64,000 bases of DNA from an uncultured Ruthenibacterium sp. (GTDB lineage: Bacteria; Bacillota; Clostridia; Oscillospirales; Ruminococcaceae): positions 41,438 through 105,437 of the forward strand of contig CALXBN010000025.1 in assembly GCA_944386555.1 (NCBI GenBank), read 5' to 3'. Of this stretch, positions 1 to 8,033 are shown in pieces. Each line of letters opens with the position of its first letter. Position 1 is the stretch's first letter. The notes under the pieces were generated by a model. It searched no databases. It worked only from the letters and a program-made list of their open reading frames with translations, and had not been told where the DNA came from. A program made the translations under genes and the position numbers.

Positions 1-834
1 GTGAACGAGGCCGTGCTGGCCGCCGGCGCTCTGGACGGCGCCCAGTACCTTCTGCCGCTGACCTACACGGTGCCCGCGGTGGTGGCCGACGCCAGCGTCC
101 TGGCGGGCTTCGAGACCGGGGCGCAGGACAGCCCGGCCCGGTTCCTGGAAGGGCTGATGGATCACACCGGGGCGCAGAACGCCTGGCCGCTGACTTGGCT
201 GGCCTACCGGGGCGATCAAATGGCCGCCCGCTCGGTGCTGGAGCAGGCCGAGGCAGGGGCCCTGGACGAGGACACCCTGGCCCTGCTGGCCCTGGTGGCC
301 CAGAGCCGGCAGCCGGCCTTCGCGGGCACGTCGGTGGACTTATTCCCCCATGAAAATGTGCCCTTTGCGGCGGACGCGGCGGGGGCCACGCTGATTCCCC
401 TGTGGGCCCAAGCCCTGGCCGAGGCCGGCGGGCAGCCCCAGGTGATGGCGGTGCCCAACGGCCAGGGGGGAACCACGGCGTCGGTGCAGCTGTACGCCGC
501 GGTGCGGGCCGGCAGCCCCGGCCGGGCCCTGGCGGTGGAGATTCTGCCCCTGCTGCTGGACGCCCAATGGATGGGCACCAGCGGCATCACCCGCGCGGGC
601 CTGTGCCTGAGCGAGACAGCCACCGAGGCCCTGCTGGCGGAGGCCTTCGCCCAAACGCCCAACCTGGCCGGGCAGTACGCCCGGGCGGCGGACGCGGTGA
701 ATGCCGCCCGCTTCACCGCCCTGGCCGACGGCGCCCTGCGCAGCAGCGTACTGGACGCCATCGCCCAGGGACAATCCCCGGCCCAGGCCGCCGACGCCTT
801 CGTCCAGGCCTACCAGGTGTACCTGAGCGAATAA
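1..834 (+). CDS. C-terminal part of an extracellular solute-binding protein (5' truncated by window edge)
   Basis: The frame is open at the first base and ends at the TAA at 832-834, giving 277 residues with no signal peptide or lipobox, so the start probably lies upstream of the window. The sequence has the look of a family 1 extracellular sugar-binding protein: an early YLLPLTYTVPAVV segment resembles the hinge strand of such proteins, followed by alpha/beta stretches and a helical C-terminus rich in Ala and Gln that ends in VQAYQVYLSE. The inferred role is high-affinity capture of a solute outside the membrane for an ABC importer whose permeases are not seen downstream. The GTG at position 1 may be internal. 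The substrate cannot be judged. Confidence 0.6.
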   Translation: MNEAVLAAGALDGAQYLLPLTYTVPAVVADASVLAGFETGAQDSPARFLEGLMDHTGAQNAWPLTWLAYRGDQMAARSVLEQAEAGALDEDTLALLALVAQSRQPAFAGTSVDLFPHENVPFAADAAGATLIPLWAQALAEAGGQPQVMAVPNGQGGTTASVQLYAAVRAGSPGRALAVEILPLLLDAQWMGTSGITRAGLCLSETATEALLAEAFAQTPNLAGQYARAADAVNAARFTALADGALRSSVLDAIAQGQSPAQAADAFVQAYQVYLSE

Positions 835-900
835 TTCCGGCCGGGCGAGCCGTGCCCGCTGCCAACACCAAACGGTCATGTAAATAATTTCGGAGATTTC

Positions 901-933
901 AAAGGGGGCTTTTTAAAAAAGCCCTCTTTTTTG
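901..933 (+). terminator. Rho-independent terminator after the solute-binding protein
   Basis: An inverted repeat (AAAGGGGGCTTTTT and AAAAAGCCCTCTTT with one mismatch) is followed by a run of T. It lies 67 bases after the stop of the preceding gene and before the promoter of the next one. Confidence 0.8.
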
Positions 934-1010
934 CCTTGCGCAGGGAGCAAAGGGCGTGCGCCCGCCGCGGCCGCGCCGCCGCGGCTCCTGCCTTGATGCG
1001 AGCCCCCGAC

Positions 1011-1041
1011 TTGACAGCCTCCCGTCCCGCCATGATATACT
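1011..1041 (+). promoter_or_regulatory. Sigma-A promoter of the YitT gene
   Basis: A perfect -35 TTGACA at 1011-1016 is followed by TATACT at 1036-1041 (spacer 19) or TGATAT at 1033-1038 (spacer 16). The expected transcription start is about 30 bases before the GTG start codon. Confidence 0.7.
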
Positions 1042-1078
1042 AATTACAGAATTGCGAGCCAATAAGGAGGTTTTAATC

Positions 1079-1729
1079 GTGTTCGCGCAAACACTGCGCC
1101 GGGCCTGCCAGCGCCTGGCCGCAGGAATCACCGTACAGAAGCTGGCTTTTATTTTGCTGGGAGCGGCCATCTGCACTTTCGGTATCCACAACATCCACCA
1201 GCGGGTAGGCATCACCGAAGGCGGCGTCATCGGCGCCATGCTGCTGGCTGAGCATTGGTTGGGCTTTTCGCCCTCGCTGCTCACCAGCGTGCTGGACGTC
1301 AGCTGCTATCTGCTGGCCTGGCGGTACCTGGGCGGGCGGTTCATCAAAATCAGCCTGCTGTCCACTTTCAGCGTCTCCCTGTTTTACAAATTGTGGGAAC
1401 ATCTGCCCTTCCTTCTGCCGGACCTTTCAGCCCATCCGCTGGCGGCGGCACTGCTGGGCGGCGCCTTTGTGGGGGTTGGTGTGGGCATCATCGTGCGGCA
1501 GGGCGGCTCCAGCGGGGGCGACGATGCCCTGGCGCTGGTGATCAGCAAGGTTACACGCTGGCGTCTGGCGCAGGCCTATTTGTTTACCGACCTGGTGGTG
1601 CTGGGCCTTTCTCTCAGCTACATCCCTCTGGCCAATATCCTGTGCTCGGTGATTACGGTAACGCTGTCGTCTTATCTGATCGACCGCATCCAGGCCCTGC
1701 CCGGCGCCGCCGTCAAGGAACGCGCCTGA
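1079..1729 (+). CDS. YitT family (DUF161) membrane protein
   Basis: The GTG at 1079 sits 8 bases after AAGGAGG (1064-1070) and gives 216 residues; the longer open frame upstream has no ribosome binding site. The protein is almost wholly hydrophobic with about five membrane segments. It shows the YitT pattern: an N-terminal AFILLGAAICTFGIHNIHQ helix, GGVIGAMLL, and the RQGGSSGGDDALALVIS motif typical of the N-terminal half of YitT/YczE-like proteins. The C-terminal DUF2179 domain of many YitT proteins is absent, as in the shorter members. Function in the family is poorly defined. It has its own promoter and terminator, so it is monocistronic. Confidence 0.8.
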   Translation: MFAQTLRRACQRLAAGITVQKLAFILLGAAICTFGIHNIHQRVGITEGGVIGAMLLAEHWLGFSPSLLTSVLDVSCYLLAWRYLGGRFIKISLLSTFSVSLFYKLWEHLPFLLPDLSAHPLAAALLGGAFVGVGVGIIVRQGGSSGGDDALALVISKVTRWRLAQAYLFTDLVVLGLSLSYIPLANILCSVITVTLSSYLIDRIQALPGAAVKERA

Positions 1730-1773
1730 CCGGTACCAAAGGGCCTGTCCATATAAAGCTGACCGGCTTTTCG

Positions 1774-1801
1774 GCCGCCCCGCATCCGGGGCGGCTTTTT
1801 T
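1774..1801 (+). terminator. Terminator of the YitT gene
   Basis: A perfect 8-bp stem GCCGCCCC/GGGGCGGC with a short loop is followed by seven T residues, 45 bases after the stop codon. Confidence 0.9.
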
Positions 1802-1977
1802 GCAGAAAATCTGTATGGCGCTGAAGAAAAACGCCGCCCTGCGGCGTTCTATGGGTGCAGGGCAACAAAAACGTGCGGGTGCCCTGCGGATGCCCCTGTG
1901 CGTCCATGCTTGCCCGCGCGCCAATTCCTGCGCCCCCGCCCGCACGGGGGCAGCAGGCCCGGGAAAGGGGGCACAGG

Positions 1978-2502
1978 ATGGACCAGCGGGAATTCACACA
2001 AATGGTACAGCAATATCAGCGGCTGGTGTATACCGTGTGCTACCAGCTGGTGCAGGACGCCCAGCTGGCCGAGGACTTGGCGCAGGAGACCTTCCTTTCG
2101 GCCTATATGCACCGGGACGACTGCCCGCCGGGCGCCTATAAGCCCTGGCTGGCGCGCATTGCCGCCAATAAAGCCAAAGACCACCTGAAAAGCGCCTATC
2201 GCCGCAGGGTGCAGCCCGATGACGGCGAGACCGGCCCCATGGCCTTCATGGCCGACGGAAGCGGCGGGCCCGAGGACATTGTTCTGGCCCGGGACGAGGC
2301 AGGCCGGGCCCGCCGGGCCATCGAGGACCTGCGCGAGCCCTATGGCCAGGTGGCCCGGCGCTACTTTCTGCAGGGGCAGACGGTGGAGGAGATTGCACGG
2401 GCACTGGAACGTCCGCCCAAAACGGTGCACACCCAATTGTATCGGGCCCGGCAGATGCTGCAGAAAACTTTACGGGAAAGGGGAGATCATGATGGACTTT
2501 GA
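1978..2502 (+). CDS. ECF-type RNA polymerase sigma factor
   Basis: The ATG at 1978 follows a GGGAAAGGGGG purine tract and starts a 174-residue protein. Region 2 is visible at about residues 12-60 (QYQRLVYTVCYQLVQDAQLA, then EDLAQETFLSAY, the core-binding and -10 recognition helices). Region 4 is at about 112-165, with TVEEIARALERPPKTVHTQL as the helix-turn-helix for the -35 box. The size matches the extracytoplasmic function group. The next gene starts 14 bases before this one ends and encodes a zinc-binding anti-sigma factor, so this is a classical sigma/anti-sigma pair. The stimulus is unknown; no second copy of its own promoter was recognised upstream. Confidence 0.93.
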   Translation: MDQREFTQMVQQYQRLVYTVCYQLVQDAQLAEDLAQETFLSAYMHRDDCPPGAYKPWLARIAANKAKDHLKSAYRRRVQPDDGETGPMAFMADGSGGPEDIVLARDEAGRARRAIEDLREPYGQVARRYFLQGQTVEEIARALERPPKTVHTQLYRARQMLQKTLRERGDHDGL

Positions 2503-3109
2503 CCAGCAGTACGCCTATGAATCCCAGCCCGATTGGCTGGATGAAGAACTGGAACAGCAGCCCGGGGAAGCCCCGGCCCCGGAGAAGCCACCCGCTCCGC
2601 ACGGAGCGCAGGCAGCGTTTTGGCCCGCGGCCGCCCCGGTGCAGGTATTTGCACTGTTCGGTGATAACGGACATTTTACTGACGAGGGGCTGCAGGCCAT
2701 TGTGGACGGTACGCTGGATGAGCTGCAGCGCCTGGAAGCCGCCGAGCATCTGAGTTTCTGCGACGGATGCCTGGAACGCTACACCCGGCTGCTGGCGGAC
2801 GATACGCTGCTGACCCCCGCCCGCCCCATTGCCCCGCCGGTGGCCGCGCGCATCCGCCAGCGGGCGGTGCGCATCCTCTTCAGCCGCACGGCTACCGCAG
2901 CGGCCGCAGCGTGCCTGGCCCTGGCCATCTGGGGAACCGGCGTGTTCGACGCCATCGCGGCGCCCCGCTCGCCGCTGGCGGCACTGGAGGCGCGGCCCGC
3001 CGCCACCGTAGTCTCCCGCATGAGCGAGTTTTTCCGCGGCGCGCAGGACACTCTGGCGCAGTCCATCGACAACGCATTCAAGGCCCTGGCCATGAACCGG
3101 GAACAGTAA
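2489..3109 (+). CDS. Anti-sigma factor with a zinc-binding ZAS motif and one membrane segment
   Basis: The ATG at 2489 (or 2492) follows GGGGAGAT and overlaps the sigma gene by 14 bases, a sign of translational coupling. The 206-residue product carries the H-x3-C-x2-C zinc motif at H87, C91 and C94, in the order seen in ZAS anti-sigma factors that clamp ECF sigma factors. A single hydrophobic segment at about 136-157 would anchor it, leaving a short outer C-terminal domain that could sense envelope state. The first 60 residues are acidic and Pro/Ala-rich and look disordered, which is longer than in typical ZAS proteins. The function assignment rests on motif plus position. Confidence 0.85.
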   Translation: MMDFDQQYAYESQPDWLDEELEQQPGEAPAPEKPPAPHGAQAAFWPAAAPVQVFALFGDNGHFTDEGLQAIVDGTLDELQRLEAAEHLSFCDGCLERYTRLLADDTLLTPARPIAPPVAARIRQRAVRILFSRTATAAAAACLALAIWGTGVFDAIAAPRSPLAALEARPAATVVSRMSEFFRGAQDTLAQSIDNAFKALAMNREQ

Positions 3110-3121
3110 AGGAGCATCATC

Positions 3122-3679
3122 ATGGAACACAAAAACGGATTACTGACCTTCATCTTTGCACTGTGCCCGGGCGCGGGCCAGATGTACCTGGGCTATATGC
3201 GCCGCGGTGCCAGCCTAGCGTGCCTGTTCATTGCAATCATCTGCCTGTCCGCCTTTTTGAACATGAGCTACATCGGTGTGTTCGCGCTGGTGGTGTATAT
3301 GTATGCTTTCTTTGATACCTTTAACCTGCGCCGCCAGACCCCTGCCCAGGCCCAGGCCAACCCGGACGCCTGGCTGGTGGACCCGGCCGTGCTGCTGGGG
3401 GCCGATTGGAAGGGCCTGGCCAAGCGCTACCACCGGGTGATCGGCGTGGCGCTGATCGTGCTGGGGGCCTACAGCCTGTACCAGAATTTTGTGGCGCCGG
3501 CTCTGTACGGCATCAGCTACCTGTGGGAGGGCCTGTGGTGGCTGCGGGCTATCCTGGACGGCCTGTCCACTGTGGTAGTGGCCGGCATCTTCATCCTGTT
3601 CGGCGTGTACCTGCTGCGCAGCGGCGAGGGCAGGCGCAGCACGGACGATGACGACTATATTGGCTATAGCGGCAAGTGA
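3122..3679 (+). CDS. TM2-like polytopic membrane protein of the sigma operon
   Basis: The ATG at 3122 follows AAAGGAGCATCATC, 12 bases after the anti-sigma stop. The 185-residue product starts with a Gly-rich hydrophobic pair of segments (LTFIFALCPGAGQMYLGYMRRGASLACL) that resembles the TM2 domain; further membrane segments lie at about 108-130 and 145-170. The C-terminus is charged (RRSTDDDDYIGYSGK). It is co-transcribed with the sigma and anti-sigma genes and is followed by a strong terminator. It may be a regulated envelope protein or a third signalling partner; function is unknown. Confidence 0.75.
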   Translation: MEHKNGLLTFIFALCPGAGQMYLGYMRRGASLACLFIAIICLSAFLNMSYIGVFALVVYMYAFFDTFNLRRQTPAQAQANPDAWLVDPAVLLGADWKGLAKRYHRVIGVALIVLGAYSLYQNFVAPALYGISYLWEGLWWLRAILDGLSTVVVAGIFILFGVYLLRSGEGRRSTDDDDYIGYSGK

Positions 3680-3710
3680 CAGAGGGGAAAAAGCATCCTA
3701 TCCGAAAAAG

Positions 3711-3744
3711 AACGCGGCAGGCATTGCAGCCTGCCGCGTTTTTG
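3711..3744 (+). terminator. Terminator of the sigma factor operon
   Basis: A perfect 12-bp stem AACGCGGCAGGC/GCCTGCCGCGTT with a six-base loop and five T residues. Confidence 0.92.
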
Positions 3745-3937
3745 CCTTCCGGTGCAGCCCGCAGCATGAGAGTGCAGGCGTACCGGATGCCGCGGCAAGA
3801 TGGCGCGTTCCGGCAGATGTCTGCGCGGGCTGCCGAAAGATTTCCGGCACAGCTTCATCCGCGGCGGCCTGCCTGCCGCCGGGTATGCATGGGGACAGCC
3901 TGAAGCCCGGTTTTACCCATTTTATACCCGCCGGCGG

Positions 3938-3966
3938 TTGTATTCCCCCGGGCAAACTGTTATACT
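3938..3966 (+). promoter_or_regulatory. Promoter of the UMF1-type transporter gene
   Basis: TTGTAT at 3938-3943 and TATACT at 3961-3966 are separated by 17 bases, 34 bases upstream of the start codon. The stretch 3745-3937 before it shows no gene. Confidence 0.75.
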
Positions 3967-3999
3967 AAATTTGATCGGAAGAAAAAGGAGGAACCATGT

Positions 4000-5316
4000 G
4001 TGAAATTCCTGAAAGGTTTTACCAGGGAAGAGCTCAGCTGGATGATGTACGACTGGGCCAACAGCGCCCACTCGGTGGTAGTGGTCACCATCCTGCCGGT
4101 GTTTTTCAACCAGATCGCCACCGCCCAGGGCATGACCATCTGGGGCTATGCCACCAGTGCGGCTATGCTGATCGTAGCGCTGATGGCCCCGGTGCTGGGC
4201 GCTTTCGGTGATTTCAAGGGCGCGCGCAAAAAACTGTTCTGTGTTTTTATGCTGCTGGGCGTGCTGGCCTGCGCAGGCCTGGCCGTTACGCCGGAGATGG
4301 ACCTGTCCACCCCGGATTCTGCCGCACGGGTGTCCATGGCCATTTTGTTTTTGTATATCATCTCCACCATCGGTTTTGCCGGGGCAAACCTCTACTATGA
4401 TTCGTTCCTGAACGATGTCACTACCCCCGCGCGCATGGATAAGGTTTCCACCATGGGATATGGCCTGGGGTACATCGGCGGGTCCACTATCCCGCTGCTG
4501 CTGTTCCTCATTCTGGTGGGGGCTTTTGGCGTGGATATGCTGGACGCCATGAGCTTTGCCTTTGGCCTGACCGCCGTGTGGTGGCTGGTGTTCAGCATCC
4601 CTCTTCTGAAAAATGTGCGCCAGAAAACCTGGGTGGAGCCCGAACCCCACGCCGTGCGCCACAGCCTGCGGCGGCTGGGGGCCACTGCAAAGGAGATCTT
4701 CCGCAACAAAGCCATGTTCGTTTACCTGATCGCCTACTTTTTCTACATCGACGGCGTGAACACCATCATTCACATGTCCACCAGTTACGGCAGCACCCTG
4801 GGCCTGGACACAACCAAGATGATGTTGGCGCTGCTGCTGGTGCAGGTGCTGGGCCTTCCGTTCTGCCTGCTGTATATTAAACTGGCGGAAAAATTCGGCG
4901 CCCGGTTCATGGTGGGCGTGGGCATTGGGGTGTACTGTTTCATCACGGTATTTGCCTTTTTCCTGCGCAGTGAATGGCAGTTCTGGGTGCTGGCCGTGCT
5001 GGTATCTACCAGCCAGGGCGGTATTCAGGCGCTCAGCCGCAGCATGTTTGGCAAAATCATTCCCGACAAATCCCGTACCGGCGAGTTCTTCGGCTTTTAC
5101 GACATTTTCGGCAAGTTTTCGGCCATCATCGGCCCGTCTCTGGTGGGCCTCACCAGCTCCGCGGCCTACAGTGTTATCGCATCCCGCGGTGTGCTGACAG
5201 ACCCCGCCGCTATCGAATCCGCCGCGGCGCCCTGGGGCGTTTTATCCATCCTGATTATCTTCATCATCGGCGGCGGCACCTATTTCTTCGTTCTGCCGCG
5301 CTATCTGAAAAAATAA
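4000..5316 (+). CDS. MFS transporter of the UMF1 / Atg22-like family
   Basis: The GTG at 4000 is 8 bases after AAGGAGG (3985-3991); an ATG four bases earlier is in another, short frame. The 438-residue product has about 12 membrane segments. The N-terminus (ELSWMMYDWANSAHS) is the hallmark of the UMF1/Atg22-like group, and GDFKGARKK is the loop 2-3 MFS motif. Members are predicted effluxers of small molecules such as amino acids; no substrate can be assigned here. The gene stands alone behind its own promoter. Confidence 0.85.
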   Translation: MKFLKGFTREELSWMMYDWANSAHSVVVVTILPVFFNQIATAQGMTIWGYATSAAMLIVALMAPVLGAFGDFKGARKKLFCVFMLLGVLACAGLAVTPEMDLSTPDSAARVSMAILFLYIISTIGFAGANLYYDSFLNDVTTPARMDKVSTMGYGLGYIGGSTIPLLLFLILVGAFGVDMLDAMSFAFGLTAVWWLVFSIPLLKNVRQKTWVEPEPHAVRHSLRRLGATAKEIFRNKAMFVYLIAYFFYIDGVNTIIHMSTSYGSTLGLDTTKMMLALLLVQVLGLPFCLLYIKLAEKFGARFMVGVGIGVYCFITVFAFFLRSEWQFWVLAVLVSTSQGGIQALSRSMFGKIIPDKSRTGEFFGFYDIFGKFSAIIGPSLVGLTSSAAYSVIASRGVLTDPAAIESAAAPWGVLSILIIFIIGGGTYFFVLPRYLKK

Positions 5317-5414
5317 CGGGAAACGCCGTTTCTGCACGGCTCACGTGCCGGCGCGGCAGGGCCGCGTTTCGGAGAAATGTGCATCTGTAATCCATCAGCA
5401 AAGGAGTGCCTTCC

Positions 5415-6431
5415 ATGCCGGAAGCTTATACCCACATCCGCATCGCCCGGGCCTGTGCCCGGCGCCTGGAATCCAGCGGGGCCGACGCCTTTATCCGGGG
5501 CGAGGCCCTCGCCGAAGCCTATGAGATGGGCGCCCAGGGACCGGACCCTCTGTTCGCCTTCCGCATCCTTTCGCGCAAAAAGCCCTACCCCATGGCTGCT
5601 CTGGCAGACCGTATCCATACCCGCCAGTGCGGGGCCTTTCTGCGTGCCATGGTGTTCCGGGCCTACAGCCCGGTGCAGCGGGCCTACACCCTGGGCTTTT
5701 TGACCCACTATGCCGCCGACGCCACCCTGCATCCTTATGTGGAGGCCCTGCGGGCGCCGGGCATGCCCTTTGCCATGCCCGAAGGCCATGGCTTCTGCGA
5801 AGTGGCCCTGGATACCCGTTTCCACGAGGCGGATGGCCTGGGCCCGGCGGTAAAGGGGGAAGAGGTGGCCCCGCCCCTGTACACCGACGCCCTGGCCCAT
5901 GTGTGCGCCCTGCTGCATGCCTGTGCCCTGGAGGTGTACGGCGAGGATGTGAGCGCCGAATACCTGGCCGATGCATTCCATGACTTTCGCTGGCTGCATG
6001 AGAAGATCTTCCCCGCCACCCCGGCCAAGCGGGCCCTGGTGTGGCTGGCCGAACACTTGGTGCTGCGCCGCCCGGGCTACGGCCTGAGCCATATGACCCC
6101 CGCCAAACAGCCGCCGGAGGGCTTCCCCGATACCTGGACCGACCCGGTAACCCACATGGTTCATGAGGGCGAAGGCCCCCAGGCCCTGTGTGACGCCGCG
6201 GCCCGGGACGCCGCGGTGTACTGCAAGGCCGCTGCGGCCTATTGGCAGGGCGGCGCCGATAAGGAACATGTGGCCATGGCCATTGGCGACCGCAGCTTCA
6301 TCACCGGCCAGCTGTCTGAGCAGGCCCCGGCCGGAGATGGCGGGGAGGAAAACCCGACCGCGGCGGAGGACACGACAGGACAGGCTGCCGGCACCGCCCG
6401 GGACGGCCCTGCGGGTGCAGCGCTGGTGTAA
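5415..6431 (+). CDS. Zinc-dependent phospholipase C family protein
   Basis: The ATG at 5415 is 8 bases after AAGGAG (5401-5406), giving 338 residues. The N-terminus shows the features of the zinc-dependent phospholipase C/S1-P1 fold: THIRIA near residue 6, YEMGAQGPDPLFAF at about 37-50, GFLTHYAADATLHPYV at about 93-108, and later HGFCEVALD; the His and Asp residues in these segments are the usual zinc ligands. There is no signal peptide, so unlike secreted clostridial toxins it is probably cytoplasmic, as are the many uncharacterised short relatives in gut Firmicutes. The last 40 residues are low-complexity Ala/Gly/Asp. Real substrate unknown. Confidence 0.75.
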   Translation: MPEAYTHIRIARACARRLESSGADAFIRGEALAEAYEMGAQGPDPLFAFRILSRKKPYPMAALADRIHTRQCGAFLRAMVFRAYSPVQRAYTLGFLTHYAADATLHPYVEALRAPGMPFAMPEGHGFCEVALDTRFHEADGLGPAVKGEEVAPPLYTDALAHVCALLHACALEVYGEDVSAEYLADAFHDFRWLHEKIFPATPAKRALVWLAEHLVLRRPGYGLSHMTPAKQPPEGFPDTWTDPVTHMVHEGEGPQALCDAAARDAAVYCKAAAAYWQGGADKEHVAMAIGDRSFITGQLSEQAPAGDGGEENPTAAEDTTGQAAGTARDGPAGAALV

Positions 6432-6601
6432 GGCTGTTTCCGGCGAAAAAACCTTCCGCTGCCGGCGGCTTGCCGGCAAAAAGCAGGGCGCCGAAAGGCT
6501 TTTATCAACACCCTGGCGGCCGGAAATAGTATGATGACAAGGCCTGTGCATTGAAAACGACGACAATTGGCCGGCGGCAAAGGAAAAAGGCCGCCGCTGC
6601 C

Positions 6602-6631
6602 TTGACAGCGCAGCGGCGGGTGTGATAAACT
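6602..6631 (+). promoter_or_regulatory. Promoter upstream of the MFS exporter leader
   Basis: TTGACA at 6602-6607 and TAAACT at 6626-6631 with an 18-base spacer. The expected start near 6638 leaves a leader of roughly 175 bases before the GTG at 6812. Confidence 0.7.
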
Positions 6632-6706
6632 AATTGTCAGTTGTGGGAAAACAATGGGCGCGATGTGCGCCCGAATGTGTGCCCAACAAAAAAGGAGCAT
6701 CGCATT

Positions 6707-6724
6707 TTGAAACAGTCCATTTAA
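6707..6724 (+). other. Possible five-codon leader peptide (TTG start) in the MFS leader
   Basis: AAGGAG at 6692-6697 is followed nine bases later by TTG AAA CAG TCC ATT TAA. The spacing is ideal, yet the frame stops after five codons. Downstream at about 6751-6774 a short CGGG...CCCG hairpin is followed by six T residues. This layout (leader peptide, weak terminator, exporter gene) is seen in ribosome-mediated attenuation of drug resistance genes, but the hairpin is short, so the assignment is tentative. Confidence 0.3.
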
Positions 6725-6811
6725 GAAAAATAGAGTACGGAATGTCAATGCGGGACGATCACATTGCCCCGTTTTTTCTGTATGCTATTTTTTGAGAAAG
6801 GACTGTTTTTT

Positions 6812-7987
6812 GTGTTTGGAAGAAGTATGCCCGCCTGCGCCCAAAAGCGCAGTGTGGCGCTGATGTACGCCATGGCTTTTTTGCAGGGCATGGTGTTTTA
6901 TGGGCCTGTGGCCACCCTCTATCGTACCGACGCGGGGCTGTCCATGGGACAGATCAGCCTGATTGAGACCGTTTATTATCTGCTGGTGGTGGCACTGGAA
7001 GTGCCCCTGGGGGCGGTGTGCGCCCGCCTGGGCTACCGGCGGATGCTGATCGCCGCGGCCGCGCTGTACTTTGCCAGTAAGGTGCTGTTCTGGCAGGCGG
7101 ATGCCTTCGCCGCCTTCCTGGCCGAGCGGGTGCTGCTGGCGGCGGTGTGCGCGGGGCTCTCGGGCTGCGACGACGCTTATCTGTACCTGGCCGCCGGGCC
7201 GGAAAACGCCCAAAAGGCCCTGGGCCGGTATGCCGCCTGGGGTGAAGCGGGCCTGCTGGCGGCCAGCGGCCTGTACACGGCGTGCCTGGCCGGGCGCTAC
7301 CGCGCCGCGGCCCTGTGGACGGCCGTGGCCTACGGCGCGGCGGCCCTGTGCGCCCTGGGCCTGGGCGACGTGCCCATGACCCGGGAAGACCGGGCGGGCC
7401 TTCCGGCCCAACTGCAGGGTGTGTGGCACAACCTGAAAGCCAACCCTGGCTTTGCCCGGGTTCTGGTGGCCGACGGCCTGCTGGGCCTGTGCGGCCAGAT
7501 GGTCACCGTATTTTTCAGCCAGCTGCTGTACCTGCGGGCGGGCCTGCCCGACGCAGCCTTGGGCGCTTTGTACATTGCCATGGTGCTGGCGGGCCTTTCG
7601 GGGGCCTGGTCTCACCGGGCGGGGCGGTTGATGGGGCGGGCCTTCGGTCCGGCGCTGTGTGCCGCCGCCGCGGCCGGCTGCCTGCTGGCCGGCTTTGCCG
7701 TATCTCCCGCCCTGTGCGCGGCGGGTGTCTTTCTGGTACAGGTGGCCTGGCGGCTGTGGGGCCCGTACAGCATGCGCCTGCAGAACGACAATGTCACCCG
7801 ATGGGGCGGCGCCCGCAGCGTGGTGCTCTCGGGCTATTCCATGGCCGTCAGCCTGTTTTCCAGTGCGCTGAACCCGGCGCTGGGCGGCCTGGCGGACGCC
7901 AGCCTTACCGCTGCCCTGGCCCTGGCTGGGGGGCTGTGCCTGGCCGCCGGGGCCCTGATGGCGGCTTTCGCACGCACCCGGGCATGA
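6812..7987 (+). CDS. MFS transporter
   Basis: The GTG at 6812 follows GAAAGGAC and starts a 391-residue protein with 10-12 membrane segments. The opening ALMYAMAFLQGMVFYGPVATLYRTDAGLSM is typical of a first MFS helix that ends in a periplasm-side loop, and CARLGYRRMLI is the loop 2-3 motif. Overall it resembles drug or small-molecule exporters in Firmicutes. It stands between a long leader and a lipoprotein gene 46 bases downstream. Substrate unknown. Confidence 0.8.
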   Translation: MFGRSMPACAQKRSVALMYAMAFLQGMVFYGPVATLYRTDAGLSMGQISLIETVYYLLVVALEVPLGAVCARLGYRRMLIAAAALYFASKVLFWQADAFAAFLAERVLLAAVCAGLSGCDDAYLYLAAGPENAQKALGRYAAWGEAGLLAASGLYTACLAGRYRAAALWTAVAYGAAALCALGLGDVPMTREDRAGLPAQLQGVWHNLKANPGFARVLVADGLLGLCGQMVTVFFSQLLYLRAGLPDAALGALYIAMVLAGLSGAWSHRAGRLMGRAFGPALCAAAAAGCLLAGFAVSPALCAAGVFLVQVAWRLWGPYSMRLQNDNVTRWGGARSVVLSGYSMAVSLFSSALNPALGGLADASLTAALALAGGLCLAAGALMAAFARTRA

Positions 7988-8033
7988 ACGCTCTGCACTT
8001 TGCATACCAATATTCCAAAAGGAGGGCTGCGCC

